From positions 1 to 8,888 of the forward strand of contig JAJFMO010000103.1 in assembly GCA_020697475.1 (NCBI GenBank): a stretch of DNA of 8,888 bases, in the 5' to 3' direction. Source of the stretch: Paenibacillaceae bacterium (GTDB lineage: Bacteria > Bacillota > Bacilli > Paenibacillales > NBRC-103111). The translations under genes were made by a program, and so were the position numbers. The notes beneath the pieces are model-generated. The model was given only the letters and a program-made list of their open reading frames with translations, made no database searches and was not told the DNA's origin. Positions within the stretch are counted from its first letter, which is position 1. Every line of letters starts with the position of its first letter. This document shows positions 1 through 6,422 of the stretch, piece after piece.

Positions 1-78
1 CTTTTGCATCGCACCCCAAAAATCGCTGTTCATCTCTTCCTTGATCAATCCAATGAAACCGATCTTCGCTTTAGTCAT
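1..78 (-). CDS. Sugar phosphate isomerase/epimerase, N-terminal fragment (continues past window edge)
   Basis: Only the first 26 codons are inside the window; the gene runs off the left edge. The start is an ATG at 76-78 preceded by an AGGAGG box with 8 bases of spacing. The visible residues match the N terminus of the complete isomerase encoded at 1200-1958 at 19 of 26 positions, including the shared IGFIGLI strand and DFWGAM segment. It is therefore very probably a second TIM-barrel isomerase of the AP_endonuc_2 (xylose isomerase-like) superfamily. It starts 18 bases after the oxidoreductase stop codon and probably shares its transcript. The substrate cannot be inferred, and an intact downstream part cannot be verified here. 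Confidence 0.85.
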   Translation of the reverse strand, partial: MTKAKIGFIGLIKEEMNSDFWGAMQK

Positions 79-96
79 CGTCTCGCCCTCCTGGAA

Positions 97-1125
97 TTAC
101 TTCGTTCCGAACTCGCCCTGCTCCAGCATCGTCTTGAAAGGATGATCCGTTACTCCTGTCAACGGAAGCTCAATTCGCGCATGGCGCCGAACGGATTCAT
201 AGAGAGAGTAAATAATCTCAGCTGCGCGAAGTGCGTGAACATGGGAAAGCTCGCATTCCGTCCCATTCTGCAAACTATCCACTATATGGCGAATAACCCC
301 GGACATTTGCTCCCCTGGAGGCGATTTGACCGGATCCGGCTTCCAACTGGGATCATCGTAGGCAACAGCTTTCTGGCACAACCCGTCCCAATTGACTTCG
401 ATAAACCCTTTCGTTCCCAGTACCCGGACCCCTGAGCCCAAATCTTTGTCCGGACCGCCGATTTGAAAGCCGGCCCTGACCCCATTCTGAAATACGATGG
501 TGCCGACGGCCATAATCTCTGCTGGAATTCCGAAATTCGTCTTGATTTCGCTGGTATCTACCGCTCCAAGCACCCATCTGGCCGGCGTTTCATCCATAAA
601 GCTCATTGCCTGATCGAACGTATGCGTCCCGCAATCCAGCAAATGGGGAGGAGAATACAAATCCAATCGTTGGATGTCGCCGATCCGACCTTCCTTGATC
701 CACTCCCTAACAAGACGGTTGCCTTGGGCAAAACGCCGTTGATGGCAAAACGCCAGCAGACACCCGGTCGATTCCGCAATGCGGCCCATCTCCACGGATT
801 CGCCCCAAGTGGGCGCCATCGGCTTTTCAGACAAATACGCTTTGACTCCTGCTTCGGCACAATCTCTGAACACTGGCAGATGCAGGCCTGTCCACAAGCA
901 ACTGATGACCAAATCCGGACGTTCTTTGGCCAGCATTTCCTTGTAGTCGCCGTACACATTCGCCTCGAATCCGAATTCCTGATTTAATCCTTTTGCCGCT
1001 TCCTCGTTCAAATCGGCCAAACCGACAACTTTGCAGCGAGGGTCCTGCTTCAGCCCCGTTGAGTGCTGTGCCGCCCGCCGCCCGCAACCAATGATCGCTA
1101 CCTTGTACAATGCGTTTTCTGCCAT
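97..1125 (-). CDS. Gfo/Idh/MocA family NAD(P)-dependent oxidoreductase
   Basis: A 342-residue protein, normal length for the family. An N-terminal Rossmann fold is shown by VAIIGCGRRA (residues 9-18, GxGxxA nucleotide-binding loop), and the hallmark EKP motif lies at 100-102. The C-terminal alpha/beta domain carries the D164-x-G-x-H168-x-x-D171 cluster typical of the active site. Such cytoplasmic enzymes oxidise or reduce a hydroxyl of a sugar, inositol or related polyol using NAD(P). The substrate is not readable from sequence. The ATG start at 1123-1125 has an AGGAGG box (about 1134-1139) at good spacing. The gene lies between two paralogous sugar isomerases, a common arrangement in polyol and rare-sugar catabolic operons, so it probably acts in the same pathway as they do. 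Confidence 0.93.
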   Translation of the reverse strand: MAENALYKVAIIGCGRRAAQHSTGLKQDPRCKVVGLADLNEEAAKGLNQEFGFEANVYGDYKEMLAKERPDLVISCLWTGLHLPVFRDCAEAGVKAYLSEKPMAPTWGESVEMGRIAESTGCLLAFCHQRRFAQGNRLVREWIKEGRIGDIQRLDLYSPPHLLDCGTHTFDQAMSFMDETPARWVLGAVDTSEIKTNFGIPAEIMAVGTIVFQNGVRAGFQIGGPDKDLGSGVRVLGTKGFIEVNWDGLCQKAVAYDDPSWKPDPVKSPPGEQMSGVIRHIVDSLQNGTECELSHVHALRAAEIIYSLYESVRRHARIELPLTGVTDHPFKTMLEQGEFGTK

Positions 1126-1186
1126 GAAGAATTCCTCCTTGGAAAAAGTAGTTTTCGTTGTCCATGTCTATCCGAAGCCGACAAAC

Positions 1187-1200
1187 GCCCGAAATCGGGC
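1187..1200 (-). other. Short perfect inverted repeat at the isomerase stop codon
   Basis: On the minus strand GCCCGATTTCGGGC can form a 5-bp GC-rich stem with a 4-base loop. It begins within the TAG stop codon of the isomerase gene. The bases that follow do not form a T-run, so this is not a convincing intrinsic terminator. It may be a minor pausing or RNA-stabilising hairpin, or chance. It lies in the 74-base gap before the oxidoreductase gene, the longest gap in this gene run. Confidence 0.3.
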
Positions 1201-1958
1201 TAAACCAAACCCGCTTCTTTCAAATTCAAATAGCTGGCCGTCAGCGTCTCGAAAGGGGTCAAATTGCGCACCCGATCCTGCTCCACGACGACCCAATCCA
1301 CTCCGGTTTCAATGGCCGCCGTCACGGATTCCTTCACTTTGACCACACCGGTGCCGACCGCCGTGAATTGGCCGCGCTCGCTCAGCGCGTACAAATCTTT
1401 GATATGAATGGCCGGGACACGACCCGCCATTCTGTGCAACAGCTGCACCGGGTCGGCCCCGCCAAAGGTCGCCCAAGCCACATCCAGCTCAAAATACAAG
1501 CATTGCGGATCTGTAAACTCTGCAAGAATATCCAACGCATAAAGACCGTTGAATGTCGTGATGAACTCACGCTCATGATTGTGATAGCATAATTTCAATC
1601 CTTCTGCTGCAAGCCTTCGACCAACCTCATTGTACAATTCGGCGTCCCGCAGCAGACTCTCCTTGGGATGACTGGGACCGCCCCATACGGAAACATGAGG
1701 AGCTTCCAGCGCAATGGCGTTGGCGATGATCGTATCCAGATTTTCGCGCAATTCCGCCCGCTTCGCGCTGTAAGTAATGACTTGCAGGCCAAGCTCGTGA
1801 AATCTGCTCAGATTCGACTTGACATCCCCCTTGAGCAGCTCTCTCGCACCTTCGACCCCCCGGTAGCCGATCTCCGCCGCCTTGCGCATCGCTCCCCAAA
1901 AGTCTTCCTTCGTTTCCTCACCGATCAATCCGATGAACCCGATGTTCGCTTTCGCCAT
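1200..1958 (-). CDS. Sugar phosphate isomerase/epimerase (AP_endonuc_2, xylose isomerase-like TIM barrel)
   Basis: A 252-residue protein whose length and motifs fit a single TIM-barrel isomerase. Visible landmarks are IGFIGLI (strand 1, residues 6-12), YHNHE (125-129), FELDV (156-160), HIKD (185-188) and VEQD (225-228). The acidic and histidine residues at the ends of these strands are the expected divalent-metal ligands of the xylose isomerase-like superfamily. It probably isomerises or epimerises a keto or aldo sugar, or an inositol derivative, in the cytoplasm; the substrate is unknown. An in-frame GTG six bases upstream (1962-1964) could also start translation. The ATG at 1956-1958 is preferred because it aligns with the start of the paralog at 1-78 and has GGAGG 8 bases upstream. 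It follows the upstream SDR gene after 37-38 bases and precedes the oxidoreductase. Confidence 0.9.
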   Translation of the reverse strand: MAKANIGFIGLIGEETKEDFWGAMRKAAEIGYRGVEGARELLKGDVKSNLSRFHELGLQVITYSAKRAELRENLDTIIANAIALEAPHVSVWGGPSHPKESLLRDAELYNEVGRRLAAEGLKLCYHNHEREFITTFNGLYALDILAEFTDPQCLYFELDVAWATFGGADPVQLLHRMAGRVPAIHIKDLYALSERGQFTAVGTGVVKVKESVTAAIETGVDWVVVEQDRVRNLTPFETLTASYLNLKEAGLV

Positions 1959-1965
1959 CTGCACG

Positions 1966-1977
1966 TCCTCCCTCCCC
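1966..1977 (-). promoter_or_regulatory. Extended purine-rich ribosome binding site with two possible starts
   Basis: The minus strand reads GGGGAGGGAGGA and contains two overlapping Shine-Dalgarno cores. The proximal GGAGG sits 8 bases before the ATG at 1956-1958. The distal one sits 6 bases before the in-frame GTG at 1962-1964. Homology with the neighbouring paralog favours the ATG. Confidence 0.6.
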
Positions 1978-1996
1978 TACGCCATATCCACATCTT

Positions 1997-2851
1997 TCAC
2001 TTCACCCCGCCTACAAAGCTTGTCCGCCATGTCGGGTAAAGCGGCTTCCAACCGTATTGCTGGCGAGCCTTCGCGTTCGACGCCCCGCGCTCCCAATCAT
2101 TCCTGTTCGAAAATGTTTCCGGCACAGGCGCGCCAAGCGCTTGAGCAAAAAGCGGAAGCCAATCCGAGCCTTTGGCCGGCTCGTCGTCCACGATGTTGAC
2201 GGGCCCGGATGGCCATTGCAAAGCCGAAAGCGCTGCCTCGGCAGCATCCTCTACATGAAGGAAAGAAGTAACGCCTTCGGTTGCCGGAAGCTTTTGCTCA
2301 AAAACTTGCTCCGCCATAAAACCGTTGGGCTCATACCAAGTGCCCGGCCCATAAAACATCCCATATCGAAGTATAACATGTTGCGGAATTTCTGACGCAG
2401 CTTTTTCTAACGCCAATATCCCGTCTATTGTCGTCTTTCGAGGTCCGGTGGCTGATACATGCAAGGGAACCTCTTCGGTTGCCGGCCCCTCTCCCGGTTC
2501 ATACGCCCAACAAATGCTTTGCACAATGATCCGTTGGACGCCGACCGCCAGCGCAGCATCTACCAAATTCCGCGTACCTTCTATTCGTATTCTGGTGTTG
2601 TCCGAGAAATTACGGCTGCTCAGCGAAGTCAATTGATGAATGATTACGTCCGGTCGAGAATCTTCCAATGCCGATCGTATCGCCTGCCTATCAAATACAT
2701 CAGCGAGCTTTGCTTGAGCTCCCATTTTTTCGATGATCGATTTCTTGCCCTCTCTTTGGGTGATTCCTATGACTTCATGGCCTGCACGAATCAATTTGGG
2801 GAGCAATAGACGCCCCACCACTCCGGTAGCTCCAGCGACAAAAATTTTCAC
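1997..2851 (-). CDS. NAD-dependent epimerase/dehydratase-type SDR (atypical)
   Basis: A 284-residue Rossmann-fold protein starting MKIFVAGATGVVG, with the G7-x-x-G10-x-x-G13 dinucleotide-binding loop of extended or atypical short-chain dehydrogenases. A VEDAAEAALSAL-like segment matches the post-catalytic helix of NAD-dependent epimerases. The canonical catalytic YxxxK is not evident where expected (the region after SICWAYEPGEG), so its catalysis may be altered. The GTG start at 2849-2851 was chosen because GGGAGG lies 7 bases upstream and the protein then begins exactly at the first beta strand, as in the adjacent SDR. A longer reading from an in-frame ATG (2864-2866) or TTG (2870-2872) would add five or seven residues unlike the family. 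It lies 34 bases downstream of the other SDR, probably in the same transcript. Epimerases of this kind are recurrent partners of ECF41 sigma factors. The substrate is unknown. Confidence 0.85.
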   Translation of the reverse strand: MKIFVAGATGVVGRLLLPKLIRAGHEVIGITQREGKKSIIEKMGAQAKLADVFDRQAIRSALEDSRPDVIIHQLTSLSSRNFSDNTRIRIEGTRNLVDAALAVGVQRIIVQSICWAYEPGEGPATEEVPLHVSATGPRKTTIDGILALEKAASEIPQHVILRYGMFYGPGTWYEPNGFMAEQVFEQKLPATEGVTSFLHVEDAAEAALSALQWPSGPVNIVDDEPAKGSDWLPLFAQALGAPVPETFSNRNDWERGASNAKARQQYGWKPLYPTWRTSFVGGVK

Positions 2852-2858
2852 AGACCTT

Positions 2859-2864
2859 CCTCCC
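2859..2864 (-). promoter_or_regulatory. Ribosome binding site that fixes the GTG start of the epimerase-type SDR
   Basis: The minus strand reads GGGAGG, 7 bases before the GTG at 2849-2851. It lies inside the longer ATG/TTG-started reading, so it argues for the shorter protein. Confidence 0.7.
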
Positions 2865-2885
2865 ATTCCCAATCCTTGAAAATAA

Positions 2886-3626
2886 TTACTTCAAAGCTTT
2901 CAGCCAATCTGCATAACGGGTAGGAGCCATTCTAAACTCAGACAATGGAACGAGTTTCGGTTGTTTCAGGCCAAAGTAACCCGCCTCGTTGTCCGTGACG
3001 ACTCGGCGAGGATCTTGGCCCGTTGCCAAGAATCGCCGTACAAATTCGTCCAGCTCCATCTGTTCGGGACCGGCTATATCAACGATACCATGTGCCGGCG
3101 AGGCAAGCGCGTAGTCAACAAGGGCATCCGAGACATCAGCCGCTGCAATCGGCTGCACAAGGGAGGGCGGCAGTCGAACCGTATCGTTTTCGGTCGATAT
3201 ATATGCTATACTGCCGGCAAACTCAAAAAATTGTGTGGCGCGAACGATCGTATAAGGCATCCGAGAATTTTGGATCAACGATTCTTGCCTCATTTTTGCC
3301 CGGAAGTATCCGGTCTCCAGCAGGAGATCGGTACCGACGACCGACAAGGCGATGTGGTGAGATACGCCGGATCCGGTTTCGGCAGCAAGGATATTTCGGG
3401 TCGAGGTATCGAAGAACTCCATGACGGCATCATCCTCGAAGGATGGCGAGTTGGTCACATCTACTACAATTTGAGCGCCTCGGATTGCCTTTTCCAAGCC
3501 TTTGCCCGTAACAGAATTGACGCCCAAGGACGGCGATGCCGCCACAACCTCATGACCAAGATTACTAAGATTGGATACGAGTTTCTTGCCGATGAGTCCG
3601 CTCCCGCCGAAAACTACAATTTTCAT
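2886..3626 (-). CDS. NAD(P)-binding SDR oxidoreductase, NmrA-like, adjacent to ECF41 sigma factor
   Basis: A 246-residue protein beginning MKIVVFGGSGLIG, with the G7-x-x-G10-x-x-G13 nucleotide-binding motif of atypical SDRs. The central region has a Ser-containing strand (ALSVVG, S95 nearby), then Y107-x-x-x-K111 (YFRAK), and the MPYTIVRATQFFEF segment typical of NmrA/NAD(P)H-binding SDRs. It is probably a cytoplasmic NAD(P)-dependent reductase or redox sensor; the substrate is unknown. The ATG start has a GGAGG box at normal spacing. It is divergent from the sigma factor gene, with an ECF41-type promoter candidate about 50 bases upstream of its start. Oxidoreductases of this sort are known genomic partners and targets of ECF41 factors, so control by that sigma factor is the leading inference. 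It is the first gene of a minus-strand run continuing through the second SDR. Confidence 0.9.
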   Translation of the reverse strand: MKIVVFGGSGLIGKKLVSNLSNLGHEVVAASPSLGVNSVTGKGLEKAIRGAQIVVDVTNSPSFEDDAVMEFFDTSTRNILAAETGSGVSHHIALSVVGTDLLLETGYFRAKMRQESLIQNSRMPYTIVRATQFFEFAGSIAYISTENDTVRLPPSLVQPIAAADVSDALVDYALASPAHGIVDIAGPEQMELDEFVRRFLATGQDPRRVVTDNEAGYFGLKQPKLVPLSEFRMAPTRYADWLKALK

Positions 3627-3677
3627 TGCTTATTCCTCCAATTTCCCCTAATCGGGTTCGTTATCTATCACTCATAT

Positions 3678-3703
3678 AACGAGTACGTCCATTTTTTGTG
3701 ACA
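3678..3703 (-). promoter_or_regulatory. Candidate ECF41-type promoter (TGTCACA-N15-CGTT) for the SDR genes
   Basis: On the minus strand TGTCACA (3697-3703) is followed after 15 bases by CGTT (3678-3681). The signature recalled for ECF41/SigJ promoters is a TGTCACA-like -35 and CGTC -10, so the -35 is perfect and the -10 matches in three of four bases. Transcription would start near 3670, giving a leader of roughly 45 bases before the SDR start codon. A sigma-A reading (TTGTCA, 18 bases, GTTATA) overlaps the same bases and cannot be excluded. Confidence 0.65.
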
Positions 3704-3734
3704 ACAAATCCGGATAAAGAATGGTTGTGAGAAT

Positions 3735-4628
3735 ATGCAGGAAATGTACAAGCAGTATAAAGGATTGCTGTTTAAGCTTGCTTATCAACTAACCGGTTCG
3801 GTTTCCGATGCGGAAGATGTCGTGCACGACGTATTTATCAGGATAAATGACGCACAGCCGGAAAAACTCGTAGAACCTAAAGCTTATCTGTACAAAATGG
3901 TAACAAACCGCTGTCGTGATTTGCATAAATCCGCACGCAAAAGGCGGGAGCGTTATTTTGGCGATTGGCTTCCCGAGCCCATCAGAACAGATGATGACAT
4001 GATAGAGTCGGTCGTCCGCAATGAACTTTTGTCCTACGCTACATTAGTACTGCTCGAAAGGCTGACGCCCTCTGAACGAGTTGTTTTTGTTCTTCGTGCG
4101 GCATTCGGCTTCGAATATATTGAGCTAGCCAAGCTTATTGACAAAAGCGAAGTGAATTGCCGCAAGCTGTTTAGCCGTGCGACGGCAAAGATGAGCGACG
4201 CTTCTGAAAATCATATTTATTCCGAATCTGGATCAGCTGCCAATGAAGAGGTTCTTGGCTTTGTAGAAGCACTTAAACAGGGAGATCTGAATCGAATTTT
4301 AGCCATGCTTGATCGGAATGTGGTCTTGGTCTCGGATGGAGGAGGAAAAGCACTTGCTGCAGTCAACCCGATCAAGTCGCGGGAGCATGTTGCCAGATTC
4401 CTGCTGGGGGTTATACGCAAAACAAACACAGACGATCATGAAACGGTTGTCGAGACGGCTTATCTTAACGGGCAGGTTGCTTTGGTCCTTCGTTCGAGCG
4501 AAGGTATTCATACGGTAGGCATTCCCCATGTTGAGAAGAACATCATACAGACGATTTATTTGATCCGAAACCCGGATAAACTAACGCATATTGGCGCAAA
4601 TATTTTACGAGAAGGAGAAATCTCATGA
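3735..4628 (+). CDS. sigJ: ECF41-family RNA polymerase sigma factor SigJ with C-terminal SnoaL-like domain
   Basis: A 297-residue sigma factor. Region 2 spans about residues 8-71 (LAYQLTGSVSDAEDVVHDVF), region 4 about 103-150 (LTPSERVVFVLR, then a helix-turn-helix), and an NTF2/SnoaL-like extension about 168-285. Three hallmark motifs of the ECF41 group are intact: WLPEP in the linker (78-82), DGGGK (201-205) and NPDKL (279-283). In this family the fused domain replaces a separate anti-sigma factor and tunes activity; no anti-sigma gene is visible nearby. It directs RNA polymerase to a small set of targets, typically the adjacent oxidoreductase or epimerase genes, which here lie divergently. 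The ATG at 3735 is the only reasonable start in its frame, but its ribosome binding site is poor (GTGAGAAT), suggesting low basal translation. Its stop overlaps the next gene by 4 bases. Confidence 0.95.
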   Translation: MQEMYKQYKGLLFKLAYQLTGSVSDAEDVVHDVFIRINDAQPEKLVEPKAYLYKMVTNRCRDLHKSARKRRERYFGDWLPEPIRTDDDMIESVVRNELLSYATLVLLERLTPSERVVFVLRAAFGFEYIELAKLIDKSEVNCRKLFSRATAKMSDASENHIYSESGSAANEEVLGFVEALKQGDLNRILAMLDRNVVLVSDGGGKALAAVNPIKSREHVARFLLGVIRKTNTDDHETVVETAYLNGQVALVLRSSEGIHTVGIPHVEKNIIQTIYLIRNPDKLTHIGANILREGEIS

Positions 4629-5338
4629 TAGGTCCGCCGGTATCGGAAAATATCTTCGCCATAACAAAGTCTGCAGGAAGAAAATCTGTTTATCATTTTA
4701 CCCGAGCGAAAAATTTATCTTCAATCGCTCATTTTGATTCTCTATGGTCAAGCCATCGCATATTGCCGGACTCCAATGGCGAACGCCGCTTGGCAACCAA
4801 AGAGGTATGTATTGGACCATTTGAACTAAAAGTAAATCCGCATCTTCGCATTCCTGCAAATTTGATGGAGGAGGACTGCACGGTTGAACAATTCCGAGCT
4901 TTCCTGGACAGACATGTTTTCTTTTGGCCTACTCGACAAGATTGTCTCAAAATGTTGACTACCTATCAACGAAGAGAGCCTTCCGAACATTTCGCCATAC
5001 TGGAGCTGGAAGCAAGTCCCCTCCTGATGGCACACTGGAAGTCTGTCCGCTTGTCCAAGTACGACTCCGGCAGTTCGCCCCGATTTCCAAAAAACTGCAA
5101 TTACAGAAAGAGCCCTGCCATGTTTGTGCCTCTGGCCGATTTTGGCCGCAAGACCAATAATTCCATTCCCGTAAAGCCCTCGGAAATCAAAGAGATCCTC
5201 ATTGAAAACGAAACCTCCTCAATTACTCATTTTTTAAGAGCCCTCTATTGCGACCATCCGGAAGATATACCGAGCGAATGGTTGGGACTGTCTAAATCAA
5301 TACGCCAATTTCCTTTTAATAACGGTGACCAGCCATAA
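4625..5338 (+). CDS. Unknown protein, DUF7002-like, possible ADP-ribosyltransferase fold
   Basis: A 237-residue soluble protein with no signal peptide or membrane segment. It is translationally coupled to the sigma factor by an ATGA overlap, with an AAGGAG box 8 bases before its ATG. The N terminus has a VYHFTRAKNLSSI block (residues 22-34), followed by L40 and a conserved-looking SSHR (42-45). This resembles the first strand and helix of DUF7002 and DarT/RES-type ADP-ribosyltransferase-fold proteins (Y-H-x-T, then N-L-x-x-I). A second block, RHVFFWPT (96-103), and a later strand, FAILELEASPLL, fit the same architecture. The catalytic residues cannot be assigned with confidence, so an enzymatic role is inference only. 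Its 3' end overlaps the convergent permease gene by 42 bases. The family assignment is from memory of motif patterns; the coding call itself is firm. Confidence 0.75.
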   Translation: MIGPPVSENIFAITKSAGRKSVYHFTRAKNLSSIAHFDSLWSSHRILPDSNGERRLATKEVCIGPFELKVNPHLRIPANLMEEDCTVEQFRAFLDRHVFFWPTRQDCLKMLTTYQRREPSEHFAILELEASPLLMAHWKSVRLSKYDSGSSPRFPKNCNYRKSPAMFVPLADFGRKTNNSIPVKPSEIKEILIENETSSITHFLRALYCDHPEDIPSEWLGLSKSIRQFPFNNGDQP

Positions 5339-6379
5339 GAGAAGAGGGATCCCGATCCCGCAAACAGGGAAGATCACAGATACCCAGAGCTTGTCGTATG
5401 CAGCAATTATCGTTTCATCAGGAATCAGAATCGCCATAATAAAAATTCCCGGTATGCTGAACCAAATGATTTTCCGCCAATTTTTCACCTGGAACAACTG
5501 CGCCGTTTCATAGGTGGCCACAAACAAATATAAGGATAATTGGGCAGTCACTCCGAAAACCCAAATAAATATGACGAATATATCCAGGTTTTGAACAAAA
5601 TCCAATATATCGATGGTTCTTACATAAATAAAGTAAGAAAACCGTATTTTAGCCGCTAAATTCGGTCCGAAAATCATAAGCACCATAAGAGTGGCCGTAA
5701 CGGCCATAACAACGGTAATGCCTATGCCTATCATGGATTTTTGAAGCGCCTTTCGGGGATTCTTCATAAAAGCGACAATCACCAACAAGGTGAACGGGCC
5801 TGCGAACCAATAAGCGGGACGAATGGATACTTTGACAATGTTTTCCCATCCGGTGTCGGCATAGACAGGCAGTAAATGATGCCAGTTGGCATTGCCTGCA
5901 TTTATAATGAAACTGATAACCAAGACAAACACCATGATCGGCCCCACAATTTCGCAAAATCGGCCAATCCCCGTAATCCCTGTGGAATAAGGCAAATATA
6001 CCATTAAACCTAACAAGAGTAACATGATGATCCAGAGGGGAGTTCTGTCGATGAGAATGGGTTTCAAAAAATCCGGAAATCCACGCAGTAAATAAGCAGA
6101 TAAAGTATACCAGGCAAAGAGATACGGAAGTACAATCAGTCTTCCCAACCATTTGCCCAGCAGAGCCCGGCTGAATTGTGCCAACGTTTGGTGGGGGTGG
6201 AGCATGCTCAGATGAACGACAAGGAACGTTAAGGCTGCTCCTATGCAGCCCGCCACCAATATCGAAATCCACGAATCTTGTTTCGAGATCAGGACCGCCG
6301 GCGTAATATTTATCCAGATGATCGCAACGACTTCCGTTACAATAATCCATACCAATTGCGATCCTGACAGCTTCATCAT
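5297..6379 (-). CDS. GerB-family spore germination permease (GerAB/GerKB type)
   Basis: A 360-residue, strongly hydrophobic protein of normal length for the family, with about ten predicted membrane segments. It begins KLSGSQLVWIIVTEVVAIIW, characteristic of endospore germination permeases of the APC superfamily. In dormant spores it sits in the inner membrane as the B subunit of a germinant receptor and contributes to nutrient recognition. It is the last gene of an A-C-B operon, 43 bases after the GerC gene. Two consecutive ATGs exist (6377-6379 and 6374-6376). The weak AGGG box is better spaced for the second, so the true product may lack one Met. The 3' end lies over the end of the convergent unknown gene. 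Confidence 0.93.
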   Translation of the reverse strand: MMKLSGSQLVWIIVTEVVAIIWINITPAVLISKQDSWISILVAGCIGAALTFLVVHLSMLHPHQTLAQFSRALLGKWLGRLIVLPYLFAWYTLSAYLLRGFPDFLKPILIDRTPLWIIMLLLLGLMVYLPYSTGITGIGRFCEIVGPIMVFVLVISFIINAGNANWHHLLPVYADTGWENIVKVSIRPAYWFAGPFTLLVIVAFMKNPRKALQKSMIGIGITVVMAVTATLMVLMIFGPNLAAKIRFSYFIYVRTIDILDFVQNLDIFVIFIWVFGVTAQLSLYLFVATYETAQLFQVKNWRKIIWFSIPGIFIMAILIPDETIIAAYDKLWVSVIFPVCGIGIPLLLWLVTVIKRKLAY

Positions 6380-6422
6380 TCATCCCTGCTTCTCATCTAT
6401 AATGTACAACTCAAAAAAGAAT

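Noticed and set aside
463..987. Plus-strand frame of 174 codons opposite the Gfo/Idh/MocA gene
   Set aside because: It is antisense to a gene with intact Rossmann and EKP motifs, has no plausible ribosome binding site, and resembles no protein family.
1187..1200. GC-rich hairpin considered as an intrinsic terminator between the isomerase and oxidoreductase genes
   Set aside because: The stem is short and no T-tract follows on the minus strand. It is listed only as an inverted repeat.
3666..3689. Possible plus-strand ECF41 promoter for the sigma gene itself (TATCACT-N13-CGTC)
   Set aside because: The -35 has two mismatches to TGTCACA and the spacing is two bases shorter than in the opposite-strand candidate. 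Autoregulation is possible but not supported by this match.
2961..3701. Plus-strand open frame of 246 codons opposite the NmrA-like SDR, extending into the divergent spacer
   Set aside because: It is fully antisense to a well-supported SDR and would run through its promoter. The translation is rich in Arg/Cys/His with no recognisable domain, so it is a shadow frame.
5346..5359. GGGATCCCGATCCC inverted repeat just after the unknown gene, considered as its terminator
   Set aside because: It forms only a 5-bp stem with a 4-base loop, has no following T-run, and lies inside the permease coding sequence, where it is explained by codons.
5649..6383. Minus-strand open frame of 244 codons overlapping the germination permease in another frame
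   Set aside because: The permease frame encodes a full-length GerB protein. The alternative product is rich in Cys/His/Arg and has no family features.
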